64,000 bases of DNA. Origin: Paenibacillus sp. OK003. GTDB lineage: Bacteria; Bacillota; Bacilli; Paenibacillales; Paenibacillaceae. Location of the stretch: NCBI RefSeq assembly GCF_900109515.1, contig NZ_FOBD01000005.1:1-64000 (forward strand), written 5' to 3'. This document shows, in pieces, positions 17,607 through 26,529 of this stretch. The notes beneath the pieces are model-generated. The model saw nothing but the letters and a program-made list of their open reading frames with translations. It was not told the DNA's origin and ran no database searches. How positions within the stretch are numbered: position 1 is the stretch's first letter; the number at the start of each line of letters is the position of its first letter. Made by a program: the position numbers and the translations under genes.

Positions 17607-18200
17607 ATGTCAACAGCAGTAGGCAGCAACAGATTGAAGTTAACCGATATTTTGGTAACGATTGTGATCGCAGTGGTATTCGGGGTGATCTACAAAATAT
17701 GGGGACCTACATATGATCTGATGAAGCCATTCGGCGTTCATGCGGAACAGATGATTTACGGCATGTGGTTCATGGCGGGAACCTTTGCCTTTGTAATTAT
17801 TCGTAAGCCGGGTGTAGCCATTCTGGCTGAAGTTGCGGCATCCACGGTGAGTGCTTTTCTCGGAAGTGAGTGGGGCATGTCGACACTGGTGTATGGGCTG
17901 CTGCAAGGGCTGGGTGCAGAGATTTTCTTCGCCGCATTTCTGTATCGGAAAAGCAATCTGTTCGTCACCTGCCTTGCGGCTATTGGTGCAGCAGCGGCTT
18001 CGCTTGTACTCGATTATCAGTATGGGTACATTGATTCCCTCTCGGCTTGGAACTATACACTGTTTATCGGATTCCGCTTCATTGGAAGTATTCTGATTGC
18101 GGGTGTATTCACCTATTATCTCGCCAAAGCGCTGGAGCTTACAGGTGTAACACGATCCCTTAGACCGGTGTCGAAGCAGGATTATGAGGCGCTGGACTAG
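17607..18200 (+). CDS. ykoE: HMP/thiamine ECF transporter substrate-binding membrane component
   Basis: S component of an energy-coupling-factor importer for hydroxymethylpyrimidine or thiamine. The 197 residues are hydrophobic, with about five helices (first ILVTIVIAVVFGVIYKIWG near 18-36, then FVIIRKPGVAILAEVAASTVSAFLG and ISFALVL-type segments). Length matches B. subtilis YkoE (199). The start at 17607 was chosen because it gives that length, with GGAAGG 11 nt upstream; the longer ORF runs into the terminator hairpin. The stop TAG is followed directly by ykoD's ATG. Confidence 0.9.
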   Translation: MSTAVGSNRLKLTDILVTIVIAVVFGVIYKIWGPTYDLMKPFGVHAEQMIYGMWFMAGTFAFVIIRKPGVAILAEVAASTVSAFLGSEWGMSTLVYGLLQGLGAEIFFAAFLYRKSNLFVTCLAAIGAAAASLVLDYQYGYIDSLSAWNYTLFIGFRFIGSILIAGVFTYYLAKALELTGVTRSLRPVSKQDYEALD

Positions 18201-19709
18201 ATGAATGAAGTGGAGAATGTGCAAGCGGTAGGTGTTACGACTCTAAGATGTAAGTTCCCGGGAGAGAAGGCCTTGGTGTTCCAAGGCTTGTCTCTCTCTG
18301 TGTGTCAAGGGGAGAAAGTGTTGTTGCTTGGACCAAGCGGCTCTGGCAAATCAACCTTGTTGCAAATTCTGAGTGGTCTGATTCCGCGATCTGTGGAGAT
18401 TCCGATGAAATGTGATGACATTCAGGTGCCTGAGCAGCCCGGTATTGTTTTTCAAGATCCGGATACCCAGTTCTGTATGTCATATACGGATGAAGAGATT
18501 GCTTTTGTATTGGAAAACCGGAATATTCCACGCGAGCAGATGCCTGCTCTTATCCATCAATACCTGGAACAGGTCGGGCTATGCTTCGAACATAATCGAA
18601 CACTCATTCAATCCATGTCTCAGGGCATGAAGCAGCGTCTTGCGATGGCTTCAATTCTGGCGATGGAGCCAGACGTACTCTTTTTGGATGAACCAACGGC
18701 ACTGCTGGATGATGAAGGAACCTCTCAGGTGTGGGAAACGGTGAAACAGATTGCACAGGACAAAACACTCATGATCGTGGAACATAAAATTAATGAAATT
18801 GTCGAGTGGGTAGACCGAATCATCGTATTGTCGCCTGAAGGAAAGATTGTGGCAGATGGCCCGGCGAATCAGGTATTTACAGATGAGCGGAATATGCTCA
18901 GGGAATACGGAATCTGGTATCCAGGGGTTTGGGAAGAGCGAGGGCAGACGAAAGCACAGACGTTGGTCACAGGAGAGTTTATTCGTTATGGGGCAACAGA
19001 AACTGAAAGTATGGATAACAAGGAGGAGCGAGCTTCTGCGCAGCCCCAACCAGCCCTGGAAATGCAGCAATTCACCGGATGGCGCGGAAAAACACCTTTC
19101 ATTCAGGTGGAACAGGCCAAGGTATGGCACGGAGATTGGGTGGGGATTGTCGGGGCTAACGGGGCAGGTAAAAGTTCATTATTGCTGTCCATGATGAATA
19201 TCCTGAAAACGACAGGTCATTATGTTGTGGAAGGACAATCGGCCGGAAAAACCGAGCAGCTTGCAGATCGCATTGCCTTTGTATTCCAGAATCCTGAATT
19301 TCAATTCGTGACCAATACGGTTCGGGATGAAGTGGGATTCTCCTTGCTGAGCGGCAAGCTAACTGCCGAAGAAAGAGGTATCCGTACCGATCATATGCTG
19401 GAGCAATTCGGACTGAGTGAGCTGTCCGGTAGGCATCCATACCAATTGTCGATGGGACAGAAACGACGGCTGAGTGTAGCATCAGCTCTGGTACGGGAAC
19501 AGCGTATTTTGTTACTGGATGAGCCTACCTTTGGACAGGATGCGCGGAATACCTTTGCCATGTTATCACAGCTGGAGCGGTTGCGGCGTGAAGGGACAGC
19601 CATCGTGATGGTTACACATGACCGTGAAATCGTGAAGCGTTATTGCACCCGGATCTGGACGGTGCATGAGGGGAGGTTAACGGATGCAGCTCTCGTTTCC
19701 TCATCGTGA
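18201..19709 (+). CDS. ykoD: HMP/thiamine ECF transporter, duplicated ATP-binding component
   Basis: Two fused ABC ATPase domains in 502 residues power the ECF importer from the cytosol. Domain 1: Walker A GPSGSGKST near 44-52, Q-loop GIVFQDPDTQF, signature MSQGMKQRLAMAS near 143, Walker B VLFLDEPTALLDD near 160. Domain 2: Walker A GANGAGKSS near 318, Q-loop FVFQNPEFQFV, signature LSMGQKRRLSVAS near 417, Walker B ILLLDEPTFGQD near 436. A linker (about 245-290) has low complexity. It starts immediately after ykoE and its end overlaps ykoC by 26 nt. Confidence 0.92.
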   Translation: MNEVENVQAVGVTTLRCKFPGEKALVFQGLSLSVCQGEKVLLLGPSGSGKSTLLQILSGLIPRSVEIPMKCDDIQVPEQPGIVFQDPDTQFCMSYTDEEIAFVLENRNIPREQMPALIHQYLEQVGLCFEHNRTLIQSMSQGMKQRLAMASILAMEPDVLFLDEPTALLDDEGTSQVWETVKQIAQDKTLMIVEHKINEIVEWVDRIIVLSPEGKIVADGPANQVFTDERNMLREYGIWYPGVWEERGQTKAQTLVTGEFIRYGATETESMDNKEERASAQPQPALEMQQFTGWRGKTPFIQVEQAKVWHGDWVGIVGANGAGKSSLLLSMMNILKTTGHYVVEGQSAGKTEQLADRIAFVFQNPEFQFVTNTVRDEVGFSLLSGKLTAEERGIRTDHMLEQFGLSELSGRHPYQLSMGQKRRLSVASALVREQRILLLDEPTFGQDARNTFAMLSQLERLRREGTAIVMVTHDREIVKRYCTRIWTVHEGRLTDAALVSSS

Positions 19710-20478
19710 GACTTGGCTTCACGCGGTGAATCCGGGGTTGAAAATGATTTTCCTGACATTGCTGTTTGTCTTCGTCATCCTTGTTCACAACCTGAATGTA
19801 ATGGCGAATGTGGCAGTTGTGATGCTGTTATTGCTGGGCTGGACGGGTCACCCATGGCCCAGATTATTGCTGTATGCGTCTCCGTTCATTTTGGTATTTA
19901 TATCAACTTCCACAGGTATGATCATGTTTGGTAAAGGGGAGACCACCTGGTTTCAGTGGGGATTGATTCATATTACCGAAGAGAGCTTCTACCGCGGGTT
20001 GCACCTGGGATTTCGTTCCCTAAGTATGGCGGCAGCTGGATTGTTGTTTGGCCTGACGACCAAGCCTGTGCGTCTCTTTTATTCCCTCATGCAGCAGTGG
20101 AGGCTCCCACCCAAGTATGCTTATAGTTTCCTGGCGGCGATGCGCATGATTCCGATTTTGCTGGATGAATTTCAGACGCTGCGGTATGCCATCCGCATTC
20201 GGGGAACGAGGCAGCGCGGCTCCCGATGGTATGTATACGGCACACTGAAACGATATGCTATTCCACTACTTGCACAGAGTATTCGCCGTGCGCAGCGTAT
20301 GGCGGTGGTGATGGAAGCAAAAGGATTCAAGGAAGGCGGGAGCCGGACCTATTACGTTCAGATCGGGTATTCCAGAGCGGATGTATGGTTCATGGGGTAT
20401 TTTATCATCATGTTAACGGCTGCTTATATATTGGGAACCACAATCCCATATCATTCAACGCTTGTGGATGTAAGATAA
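19684..20478 (+). CDS. ykoC: HMP/thiamine ECF transporter, transmembrane coupling component
   Basis: EcfT-type protein (264 residues) that links the ATPase pair to YkoE. It begins with the family-typical RETWLHAVNPGLKMIFL and has membrane helices near 22-60, 65-85, 108-128 and 225-247. The two short ATPase-coupling motifs are recognisable as IRIRGTRQRG near 165 and VMEAKGFKEGG near 208 (ARG/AKG-like signatures). The start codon lies within the last 26 nt of ykoD, so translation is probably coupled. Confidence 0.9.
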   Translation: MQLSFPHRETWLHAVNPGLKMIFLTLLFVFVILVHNLNVMANVAVVMLLLLGWTGHPWPRLLLYASPFILVFISTSTGMIMFGKGETTWFQWGLIHITEESFYRGLHLGFRSLSMAAAGLLFGLTTKPVRLFYSLMQQWRLPPKYAYSFLAAMRMIPILLDEFQTLRYAIRIRGTRQRGSRWYVYGTLKRYAIPLLAQSIRRAQRMAVVMEAKGFKEGGSRTYYVQIGYSRADVWFMGYFIIMLTAAYILGTTIPYHSTLVDVR

Positions 20479-20592
20479 GGTGAGACCTGTAATTATTTCA
20501 TAACTTGTAAATATATTTGGGAGTAACAGTAACTTTTCCTTGTTCAAACCGTCTTTATTGGAAATAACTTCAAATGATTGGAGTGGACTGAC

Positions 20593-22874
20593 GTGAAGAC
20601 CGGGCGTAAAAGGCAAGGGACGGGCTACCCGTGGAATATAATTGCTGGTATCGTAGTTGTGCTGGTCACGGGGGGACTGTTGCTGACTAACCATGTCAGG
20701 GCGGTTGAAGGACAAGGTTCCGTCGCAGTTATGCAAATGCAATCGGTGAAGCTTAATTATAAAAAGGGGGATAAGGTGACGGTAGCTGAAGGTGTGCCTA
20801 TTTACAGCGGTGTGGTCGAGAGCAGTGTTTCTCCTGATCGGATGGTCATAAACGGGTATAGCTCCGCCCAAGGAAGCTTGAAAATCGACGCTGTTCGCGG
20901 GGAATGGGTCAAACTAAAAGGTAGCGATTACACTGAATTCTGGATACCTGGCTGGTATACCTCCAAAGAAAGCCGCAGCCTGACGAAATCCATTCTACAA
21001 ACGTTCAAGCTTCAATCGGGCAGCAAGCTGTACCTGTTTCCCGGAAGTCAGGCAACATGGTCTTCAGGGGCATTCCTGAAAGAGCAGGCGTTCATTGTTG
21101 CAGCGACGAAGGACTGGTATGGCGTGTCCATTGCCCCGCGCGTCTGGAGTAAGGAATCGTCCACTTATCGTCCTGCATTGCTTTGGGTTAAGGCACAGGA
21201 TGTAGCACAGCATACCAAGGTTGCGGATGGCTGGTTCAGTAGACCATTGGGGATGCCCACGTCCACTATACGTCATTTGACAGATATTGTGCTGAATTCA
21301 AAAACGACCTCGAAACAGGTGGCGCAGTGGCTCGGCGAACCGGATTGGCAAGAGCATTCCGGCAATTTAAACGATACGGGTTATGCTATGAGTATAGGGA
21401 AGACCTGGCGGTACGAGCGAGCAGATGCTCATTTTCTCGTGACATTTAACAAGAACGGCAGGCTGGTTCGAACACGCTGGAATATACCCCAGGACGATCG
21501 AAACGGTGTATTGTCTAATTGGGAATTTGGTGGTTCAGATGAATATCAGTTCACGACTAAAATCTATGGCACAATGCTGCCTGCCACCTTACCCTGGAAA
21601 TCGGTATGGACCAATCAGGGGGAGATTAACTACACTTTTTTACAAGCAGCAACGGATGATGTGCTCCTGATAAAAGGGGATGACGGTGGATTTAGCGGGG
21701 GGTACTATGAAGGTTCCATATATGCTCTTGACCGACATTCCGGCCAGAAATTATGGGCGATCAATGGTGGGTTTGGAAGACAGCAGGCAGAGGTGGATGT
21801 GGGACGCCAATACGTTACCATCTACACCGATTATGACCCTGGCAAGAAAAAATACGTGGATCGTATACGCCATCTGGGCTTGAAGAACGGAAAGGTCGAG
21901 TGGGAGTATACCCCCAAGCAAAATTTCGATTGAATGGGATTACGGCAGCGAAGAATGTCGTTATTGTGGACAGCGCGGTTGTTGAAGGCTCCAGCAATAG
22001 CTGGTTAACGGTGCTGGATAGTACAAACGGAAAAACATTATGGAAGCGAAAACTGACGACCGGTTATGAATTATTGAATAAGAGCGCCGAAGATCCTTAT
22101 GTCATGTATTGGGAAAAGGATAAACTGATTGCAGCTGATCCGCGATCAGGCCGCACCGTGTGGAGCATTGCAGCAGGGAAATCGACGATAGAGCATCCCG
22201 AACGGAATCCTTATTTTGACGGAATTGCTCGTATCGATCCGTTTGTGCCCTCACAGCCAGAACGCTGGATGCTGCTAGATGACCAGTGGGTGCTGGTTGA
22301 TCTGAACAACGGACAGAAGCTTGCACAATTTCCGGCCCGGGTTGGACAGCAAATTGAGGTGCTGAATGACGGCATGGTGCTCATTCGAGAGAACAACAAC
22401 GGGGAAATGTATGGTGAATACGAGGATTACATAACCACCTTGTATGATCCCATGACCGAAAAAAAATGGTGGACGCAGAATAACAAGATCGAACGAGGGT
22501 TTGTGGAGGACGATCAATTATATGTAATCAAAAATGGGTACCCATCAGCCCTTGCATATGATTCAGGAGAGACTCGTTGGTCCGCACAAAACACGATTGC
22601 TGCCTTTCAATACCCTACCAATCAGGGGAGTTACGTGGTGATTGATGATCAGCTTTTGCTGCCGATGGGTGATGATCTTCTGGTGATGAACAAACAGGAC
22701 GGTACTTTGCTTGGTCGTGTGCATGACGTTGTGATGGGAAACCCGGAGCATCGTGATCGGGATGCGAAGAACGGAACCATGAATCGACTTGGAAATGAAG
22801 TCTATATTGGTTCGTCCAACGGACGGTTCAGCTTATATAATGCAGGTAGTTTAAAAACAGATATCTCACGTTAA
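20593..22874 (+). pseudogene. PQQ-propeller-like membrane-anchored protein, split by a -1 frameshift
   Basis: Two ORFs (to 21933 and from about 21900) read as one protein of about 760 residues. The first part has a membrane anchor (NIIAGIVVVLVTGGLLLTN near 15-33), an SH3-like or signal-sensing region, and propeller blades (YALDRHSGQKLWAINGG). The second continues the blades in another frame (LDSTNGKTLWKRKLTTG, AADPRSGRTVWSI, QLLLPMGDDLLVMNKQDG). Frame 1 ends ...EYTPKQNFD-stop, while the -1 frame reads KFRLNGITAAKNVV across the same bases. One missing A in CAAAATTTCG would restore a single frame. The sequence A AAT TTC also fits the X XXY YYZ slippery pattern, so programmed slippage is formally possible. 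GTG start at 20593 follows GGAG by 9 nt. Likely anchored outside the membrane. Function unknown. Confidence 0.75.
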
Positions 22875-22919
22875 AGCTTGTCTCATGTGGGATGATGATT
22901 TATTATAAATAAACAGGAT

Positions 22920-22955
22920 TGCTCGCGCTCCGGTTATCGGCTGTGCGGGCTTTCT
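22920..22955 (+). terminator. Hairpin terminator before metN
   Basis: GCTCGCGC and GTGCGGGC pair (with G-U) around an inner loop and are followed by TTTCTTC. The T run is interrupted, so efficiency is uncertain. No SAM riboswitch motif is seen between here and metN. Confidence 0.55.
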
Positions 22956-23005
22956 TCATGTGTTCTTGAAGGACCATGTACGATTAATCGCAGGAGGAAT
23001 CTCCC

Positions 23006-23824
23006 ATGATTTCATTATACCGGGTAAGCAAGCGTTATAACGAGCGTGGGTCCCGTGAAGATCAGGGATTCGAAGCGTTAAGCTCGGTTTCCCTGGAAGT
23101 AGGCCAGGGAGAGATTCACGGTATTATTGGCTCCAGTGGTGCAGGGAAGTCCACACTTCTGCGTATGCTCAATGGATTGGAGAAGCCGGATGACGGTGAA
23201 GTCATTGTGAATGGGCAGCATCTGACCCGGATGAGTGAGAATAGTTTGCGCCAGGCACGCAGGTCCATTGGCATGATTTTTCAGCATTTCAATCTGGTCA
23301 GCAATCGGACCGTAAGTGGCAATGTCTGCATGCCTCTGGAACTTGCGGGTGTCTCCCGGACCGAACGGGTTGCACGAGGACTTGAGGTGTTGAGATTTGT
23401 CGGACTTGAAGATAAGGCCAACCAGTATCCTGCACAGTTAAGCGGAGGGCAAAAGCAGCGAGTTGCCATCGCCAGAGCACTTGCCAGCCGCCCGGATGTG
23501 CTGCTCTGTGATGAACCAACATCTTCGCTTGATCCGCAGACCACGAGTGGAATTCTGGATGTGCTGCGTCATGTCAATGAAACGCTGGGGGTAACTATTG
23601 TACTCGTTACACATGAGATGGAGGTTGCCCGAAAGCTCTGCGACCGGATATCGGTGATGAAAGAGGGACGGATCATCAAAACGCTGTCGGAAGCGGAAGT
23701 ACGCAGCATACCGGCACCGAAGCCTGATCTTCTAACATCCTTGTTGATGGGCGAAGATGTATCCATGAGCGGACGAAATACCTCTCTTCATGGCGGTCAG
23801 GAGGACCATAACGATGATACCTGA
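23006..23824 (+). CDS. metN: Methionine ABC transporter ATP-binding protein
   Basis: Cytosolic ATPase of the MetNIQ methionine importer, 272 residues. Walker A GSSGAGKST is near 45-53, Q-loop IGMIFQHFNLVSNRTV near 90, signature [16 protein letters not shown] near 146, Walker B VLLCDEPTSSLDPQTT near 166, and H-loop VLVTHEMEVARKLCD near 200. FQHFNL and SSLDPQTT are MetN-typical. It is shorter than many MetN (about 340), as the C-terminal ACT-like regulatory domain that senses methionine is missing. GGAGGAATCTCCC precedes the ATG. Overlaps metI by 11 nt. Confidence 0.88.
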   Translation: MISLYRVSKRYNERGSREDQGFEALSSVSLEVGQGEIHGIIGSSGAGKSTLLRMLNGLEKPDDGEVIVNGQHLTRMSENSLRQARRSIGMIFQHFNLVSNRTVSGNVCMPLELAGVSRTERVARGLEVLRFVGLEDKANQYPAQLSGGQKQRVAIARALASRPDVLLCDEPTSSLDPQTTSGILDVLRHVNETLGVTIVLVTHEMEVARKLCDRISVMKEGRIIKTLSEAEVRSIPAPKPDLLTSLLMGEDVSMSGRNTSLHGGQEDHNDDT

Positions 23825-24482
23825 GTCCGTTGTGAAATATCAGCATGAAATTTGGCAGGCCATCGGAGAGACGTTTGTCATGGTGGGAATCTCTATCACC
23901 GCAGCCGTGTTAATCGGGTTGCCTCTGGGTACACTGTTGTATCTGTTCAGAAGAGGGCAACGTTATCAGAATCGACCTCTGTTCACGATTCTGGGAAGTC
24001 TGGTCAACATCATTCGTTCATTCCCGTTTCTGCTGCTAGTCGTATTTATGATTCCGTTCACACGTCTGATTGTTGGAACATCCATCGGGACGCTCGCGGC
24101 AACCGTGCCGCTCTCGGTCATAGCCATTGCTTATTACGCCAGACTGGTAGAACAGGCATTGCTTGATGTCCCGAAAGGTGTCGTTGAAGCTGCTTCTTCG
24201 ATGGGTGCATCGACCCTACAGCTTGTGGTGAAATTCCTGTACGTGGAGGCTCGCTCAAGTCTTGTACTCGGCTTAACAACGGCAACCATCAGCTTTATCT
24301 CTTACTCTACGGTCATGGGTATTGTCGGTGGTGGCGGGGTTGGTGATTTTGCGATTCGTTACGGTTATCAGCGATTCGAGACGGAGATTATGGTATTTAC
24401 GATTATCATTATGATTATCCTGGTACAGATGATCCAATTTACTGGCAGCAGACTGTCCCGCTGGCTCGATCGCCGATCCTGA
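23814..24482 (+). CDS. metI: Methionine ABC transporter permease
   Basis: A 222-residue permease with five helices. It starts MIPESVVKYQHEIWQAIGETFVMVGIS, the usual MetI N-terminus, and has NIIRSFPFLLLVVFMIPFTR near 66-85 and the EAA loop VEAASSMGASTLQLVVKFL near 128-146. The C-terminal AIRYGYQRFETEIMVFTIIIMI segment is family-typical. Start at 23814 follows AGGAGG by 9 nt and lies inside the metN tail. Confidence 0.92.
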   Translation: MIPESVVKYQHEIWQAIGETFVMVGISITAAVLIGLPLGTLLYLFRRGQRYQNRPLFTILGSLVNIIRSFPFLLLVVFMIPFTRLIVGTSIGTLAATVPLSVIAIAYYARLVEQALLDVPKGVVEAASSMGASTLQLVVKFLYVEARSSLVLGLTTATISFISYSTVMGIVGGGGVGDFAIRYGYQRFETEIMVFTIIIMIILVQMIQFTGSRLSRWLDRRS

Positions 24483-24559
24483 AGAAGGACAGGTATTGCA
24501 GAGAAATTTGAATTACAGCATGAACAATACAGATTATATGATGAAGGGGTTTATATCAG

Positions 24560-25399
24560 ATGAAAGCAAAACTAATGCTCATGCTGCTGGCAGTGATGCT
24601 CGTAGCAGCCGGATGCGGCAAAAAAGAAGAAACACCTGCGGCGGAAGGTACTAAGGAAGGTGCTCAAGCCGGACAAGAAGTGACGTTGAAAGTAGCTACT
24701 TTGATTCCGCCAATGACGGATGTGCTGGATATTGTGAAGCCATTGCTGAAAGAAGATGGCGTTAATCTGGAAGTCGTTGTACTTTCCGATAACGTTCAAC
24801 CGAATACTGCACTCGCGAACAAAGAAGTAGACGCAAACTTCTTCCAGCACGTACCTTACATGAATCAGTACAATGAAGCAAATAACGCTAACTTGGTGGC
24901 TGTTCAACCGATCTACAATGCCATCTACGGAGCATATTCCAAGAAGTATAAATCCATTGAAGAATTGCCTGAAGGTGCAACGGTAGCGATTGCCAACGAT
25001 CCGTCCAACATTGGACGCTCGCTGGTGATGATGGAACAGAACGGCCTGATTAAGCTGAAAGAAGGCGTCGGTTTTAATGCAACGCAAGCAGACATCACGG
25101 AAAACACGAAAAACTTCAAGTTCGAGGAAGTGGACCTGTTGATGCTGGCCCGCATGTTGGATGATGCCGATCTGGTTGCCATGACGCCAGCTTATGCGAG
25201 TCCGCTGGGTCTTACACCGAAGAAGGATGCGCTGTTCACTGAGAAGGACGATTCTCATTTTGCTATTACCTTGGTTGCCCGTGAAGATAACAAGGATTCG
25301 GAAGCCATTCAGAAGCTGGCGAAGCGTATGGCGGGTCCAGAAGTGAAAGCTTTCTTTGAAGAGAAGTATGCAGATATTGCAATCCCGGCTTTTAAATAA
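24560..25399 (+). CDS. metQ: Methionine-binding lipoprotein
   Basis: NlpA/MetQ-family lipoprotein of 279 residues that hands methionine to MetNI at the outer face of the membrane. The signal sequence ends in the lipobox VAAGC (Cys 19-20), then a charged, alanine-rich spacer. The mature domain has LKVATLIPPMTDVLDIVKPLL, VDANFFQHVPYMNQYN (ligand loop), ATVAIANDPSNIGRSLVMMEQNG and an acidic lysine-rich C-terminus. These are diagnostic for the MetQ/NlpA fold. It lies 77 nt after metI in the same unit. Confidence 0.93.
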   Translation: MKAKLMLMLLAVMLVAAGCGKKEETPAAEGTKEGAQAGQEVTLKVATLIPPMTDVLDIVKPLLKEDGVNLEVVVLSDNVQPNTALANKEVDANFFQHVPYMNQYNEANNANLVAVQPIYNAIYGAYSKKYKSIEELPEGATVAIANDPSNIGRSLVMMEQNGLIKLKEGVGFNATQADITENTKNFKFEEVDLLMLARMLDDADLVAMTPAYASPLGLTPKKDALFTEKDDSHFAITLVAREDNKDSEAIQKLAKRMAGPEVKAFFEEKYADIAIPAFK

Positions 25400-25453
25400 C
25401 ATCGGTTAATCTGCAACTGAAATGATGGTACAGATAGGTTCAAAACAAACATG

Positions 25454-25486
25454 AAGACCCAGGGCTGATCGCCTGGGTCTTTTTTG
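25454..25486 (+). terminator. Terminator of metNIQ
   Basis: AAGACCCAGG and CCTGGGTCTT form a 10-bp perfect stem around 7-8 nt, followed by TTTTTT. It lies about 55 nt after metQ and convergent to the regulator gene at 25524. Confidence 0.93.
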
Positions 25487-25523
25487 TTCATTTGTATTCC
25501 GGCATAAATGAGAAAAAGTAACA

Positions 25524-26387
25524 TCAGCTTTTGTCTGAGTCGTGTTCTACCTTGGGCTCCATGAGGCGGATCAATTTCCGCTCTGTAGCCGTGTCTGTTG
25601 CAGGCGTGTAGATGCTGCACCGCAAATCGGCATTTCCCTGAACCTGGAGTGAGGTAAGATCAAAAAGCATTTTACCAGCTCTGGAATGTCTAAATTCAAT
25701 CAAAACGTCCGGGGCGCTGCTAACACTGCTTTGTTTCCAAAGGGGTTGAAAATCAGGATATCTGTCCATCATGTCATCCAAAAACAAGTTGTACCATTCG
25801 TCATCTACATATTGACCATAATAAGCACGGAAAATAGCCAGGAATCCGCTGACAAAATCCTCCCAGTTGACGGCCAGTCTTCGAAATTCTTTTCGTTCAA
25901 ACAACAAGCTGATCATGTTCCGCTGTTCAGCCGGAATCTGTTCAAAGTCCATAAACACATGCCGCGCTGCGTCATTCCAGCCCACAATGTGGCAGCGTCG
26001 GTCTGAGATGATTGTGGGACAATTGCGAAGTTCCTGCAATATTTTTTGTAAAGAGGGATGTATTTGGAGTGGCTTCTCATCCAGGATATGAAGTTCCGAA
26101 TGGTAATCCAGACCAAGGGAAAACAAATACTTCCGTTCATCCGCTGTCAGCTTGAGAGCTGAGGCGATGTTATCCAATACGGAATGAGATACCTGAATAT
26201 CTCGGCCCTGTTCAAGCCAGGTGTACCACGTTGTGCTCACACCTGCCAATTGGGATACTTCTTCTCTTCTTAATCCAGGCGTTCTTCGCCGGGAGCCCGC
26301 GGGTAATCCGACGGATTCTGGCGAGATTTTGGAGCGCTGGTTTTTCAGAAAAGCGGACAGTGCCTGCAGCCTGACATCATGGTTCAT
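25524..26387 (-). CDS. XRE-family regulator with MmyB-type ligand-binding domain
   Basis: A 287-residue DNA-binding protein. The N-terminal helix-turn-helix (residues 1-85) begins LSAFLKNQRSKISPESVGLP and shows the very characteristic RRTPGLRREEVSQLAGVSTTWYTWLEQGRD block. The C-terminal MmyB-like domain (about 105-270) has CHIVGWNDAARHVFMDF, NMISLLFERKEFRRLAVNWED and FRHSRAGKMLFDLTSLQVQG; related domains bind fatty-acid-like ligands. It is divergent from fabF, so control of that fatty-acid gene is an attractive guess. The intergenic region has a TTGACA (26439-26444) with no matching -10 at 17 bp, so I do not assign the promoters. Confidence 0.87.
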   Translation of the reverse strand: MNHDVRLQALSAFLKNQRSKISPESVGLPAGSRRRTPGLRREEVSQLAGVSTTWYTWLEQGRDIQVSHSVLDNIASALKLTADERKYLFSLGLDYHSELHILDEKPLQIHPSLQKILQELRNCPTIISDRRCHIVGWNDAARHVFMDFEQIPAEQRNMISLLFERKEFRRLAVNWEDFVSGFLAIFRAYYGQYVDDEWYNLFLDDMMDRYPDFQPLWKQSSVSSAPDVLIEFRHSRAGKMLFDLTSLQVQGNADLRCSIYTPATDTATERKLIRLMEPKVEHDSDKS

Positions 26388-26529
26388 TCCATCACCTTCG
26401 TTCCTTCGTTTATCATGGTAGTCATTATACTATTATAATTGACAACTTGTAATAGGATAATACGAATGGCAATATAAGTGCATAACTTAACTAAACAAGT
26501 ATGGAAAGAGCACTAAAGGAGGATGCATT

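Noticed and set aside
17423..17716. 97-codon ORF in the leader of ykoEDC
   Set aside because: It spans the riboswitch terminator and overlaps ykoE in another frame.
22875..23005. Search for a SAM or T-box riboswitch upstream of metN
   Set aside because: None of the S-box (GAGGGA, GCAACC) or T-box (GGTGG) motifs occur in order.
24572..25402. 276-codon ORF antisense to metQ
   Set aside because: The sense strand encodes a full MetQ lipoprotein with a lipobox; the antisense product has low-quality composition and no start signal.
26434..26466. Promoter with TTGACA in front of fabF
   Set aside because: No -10 at 16-18 bp; kept as unassigned.
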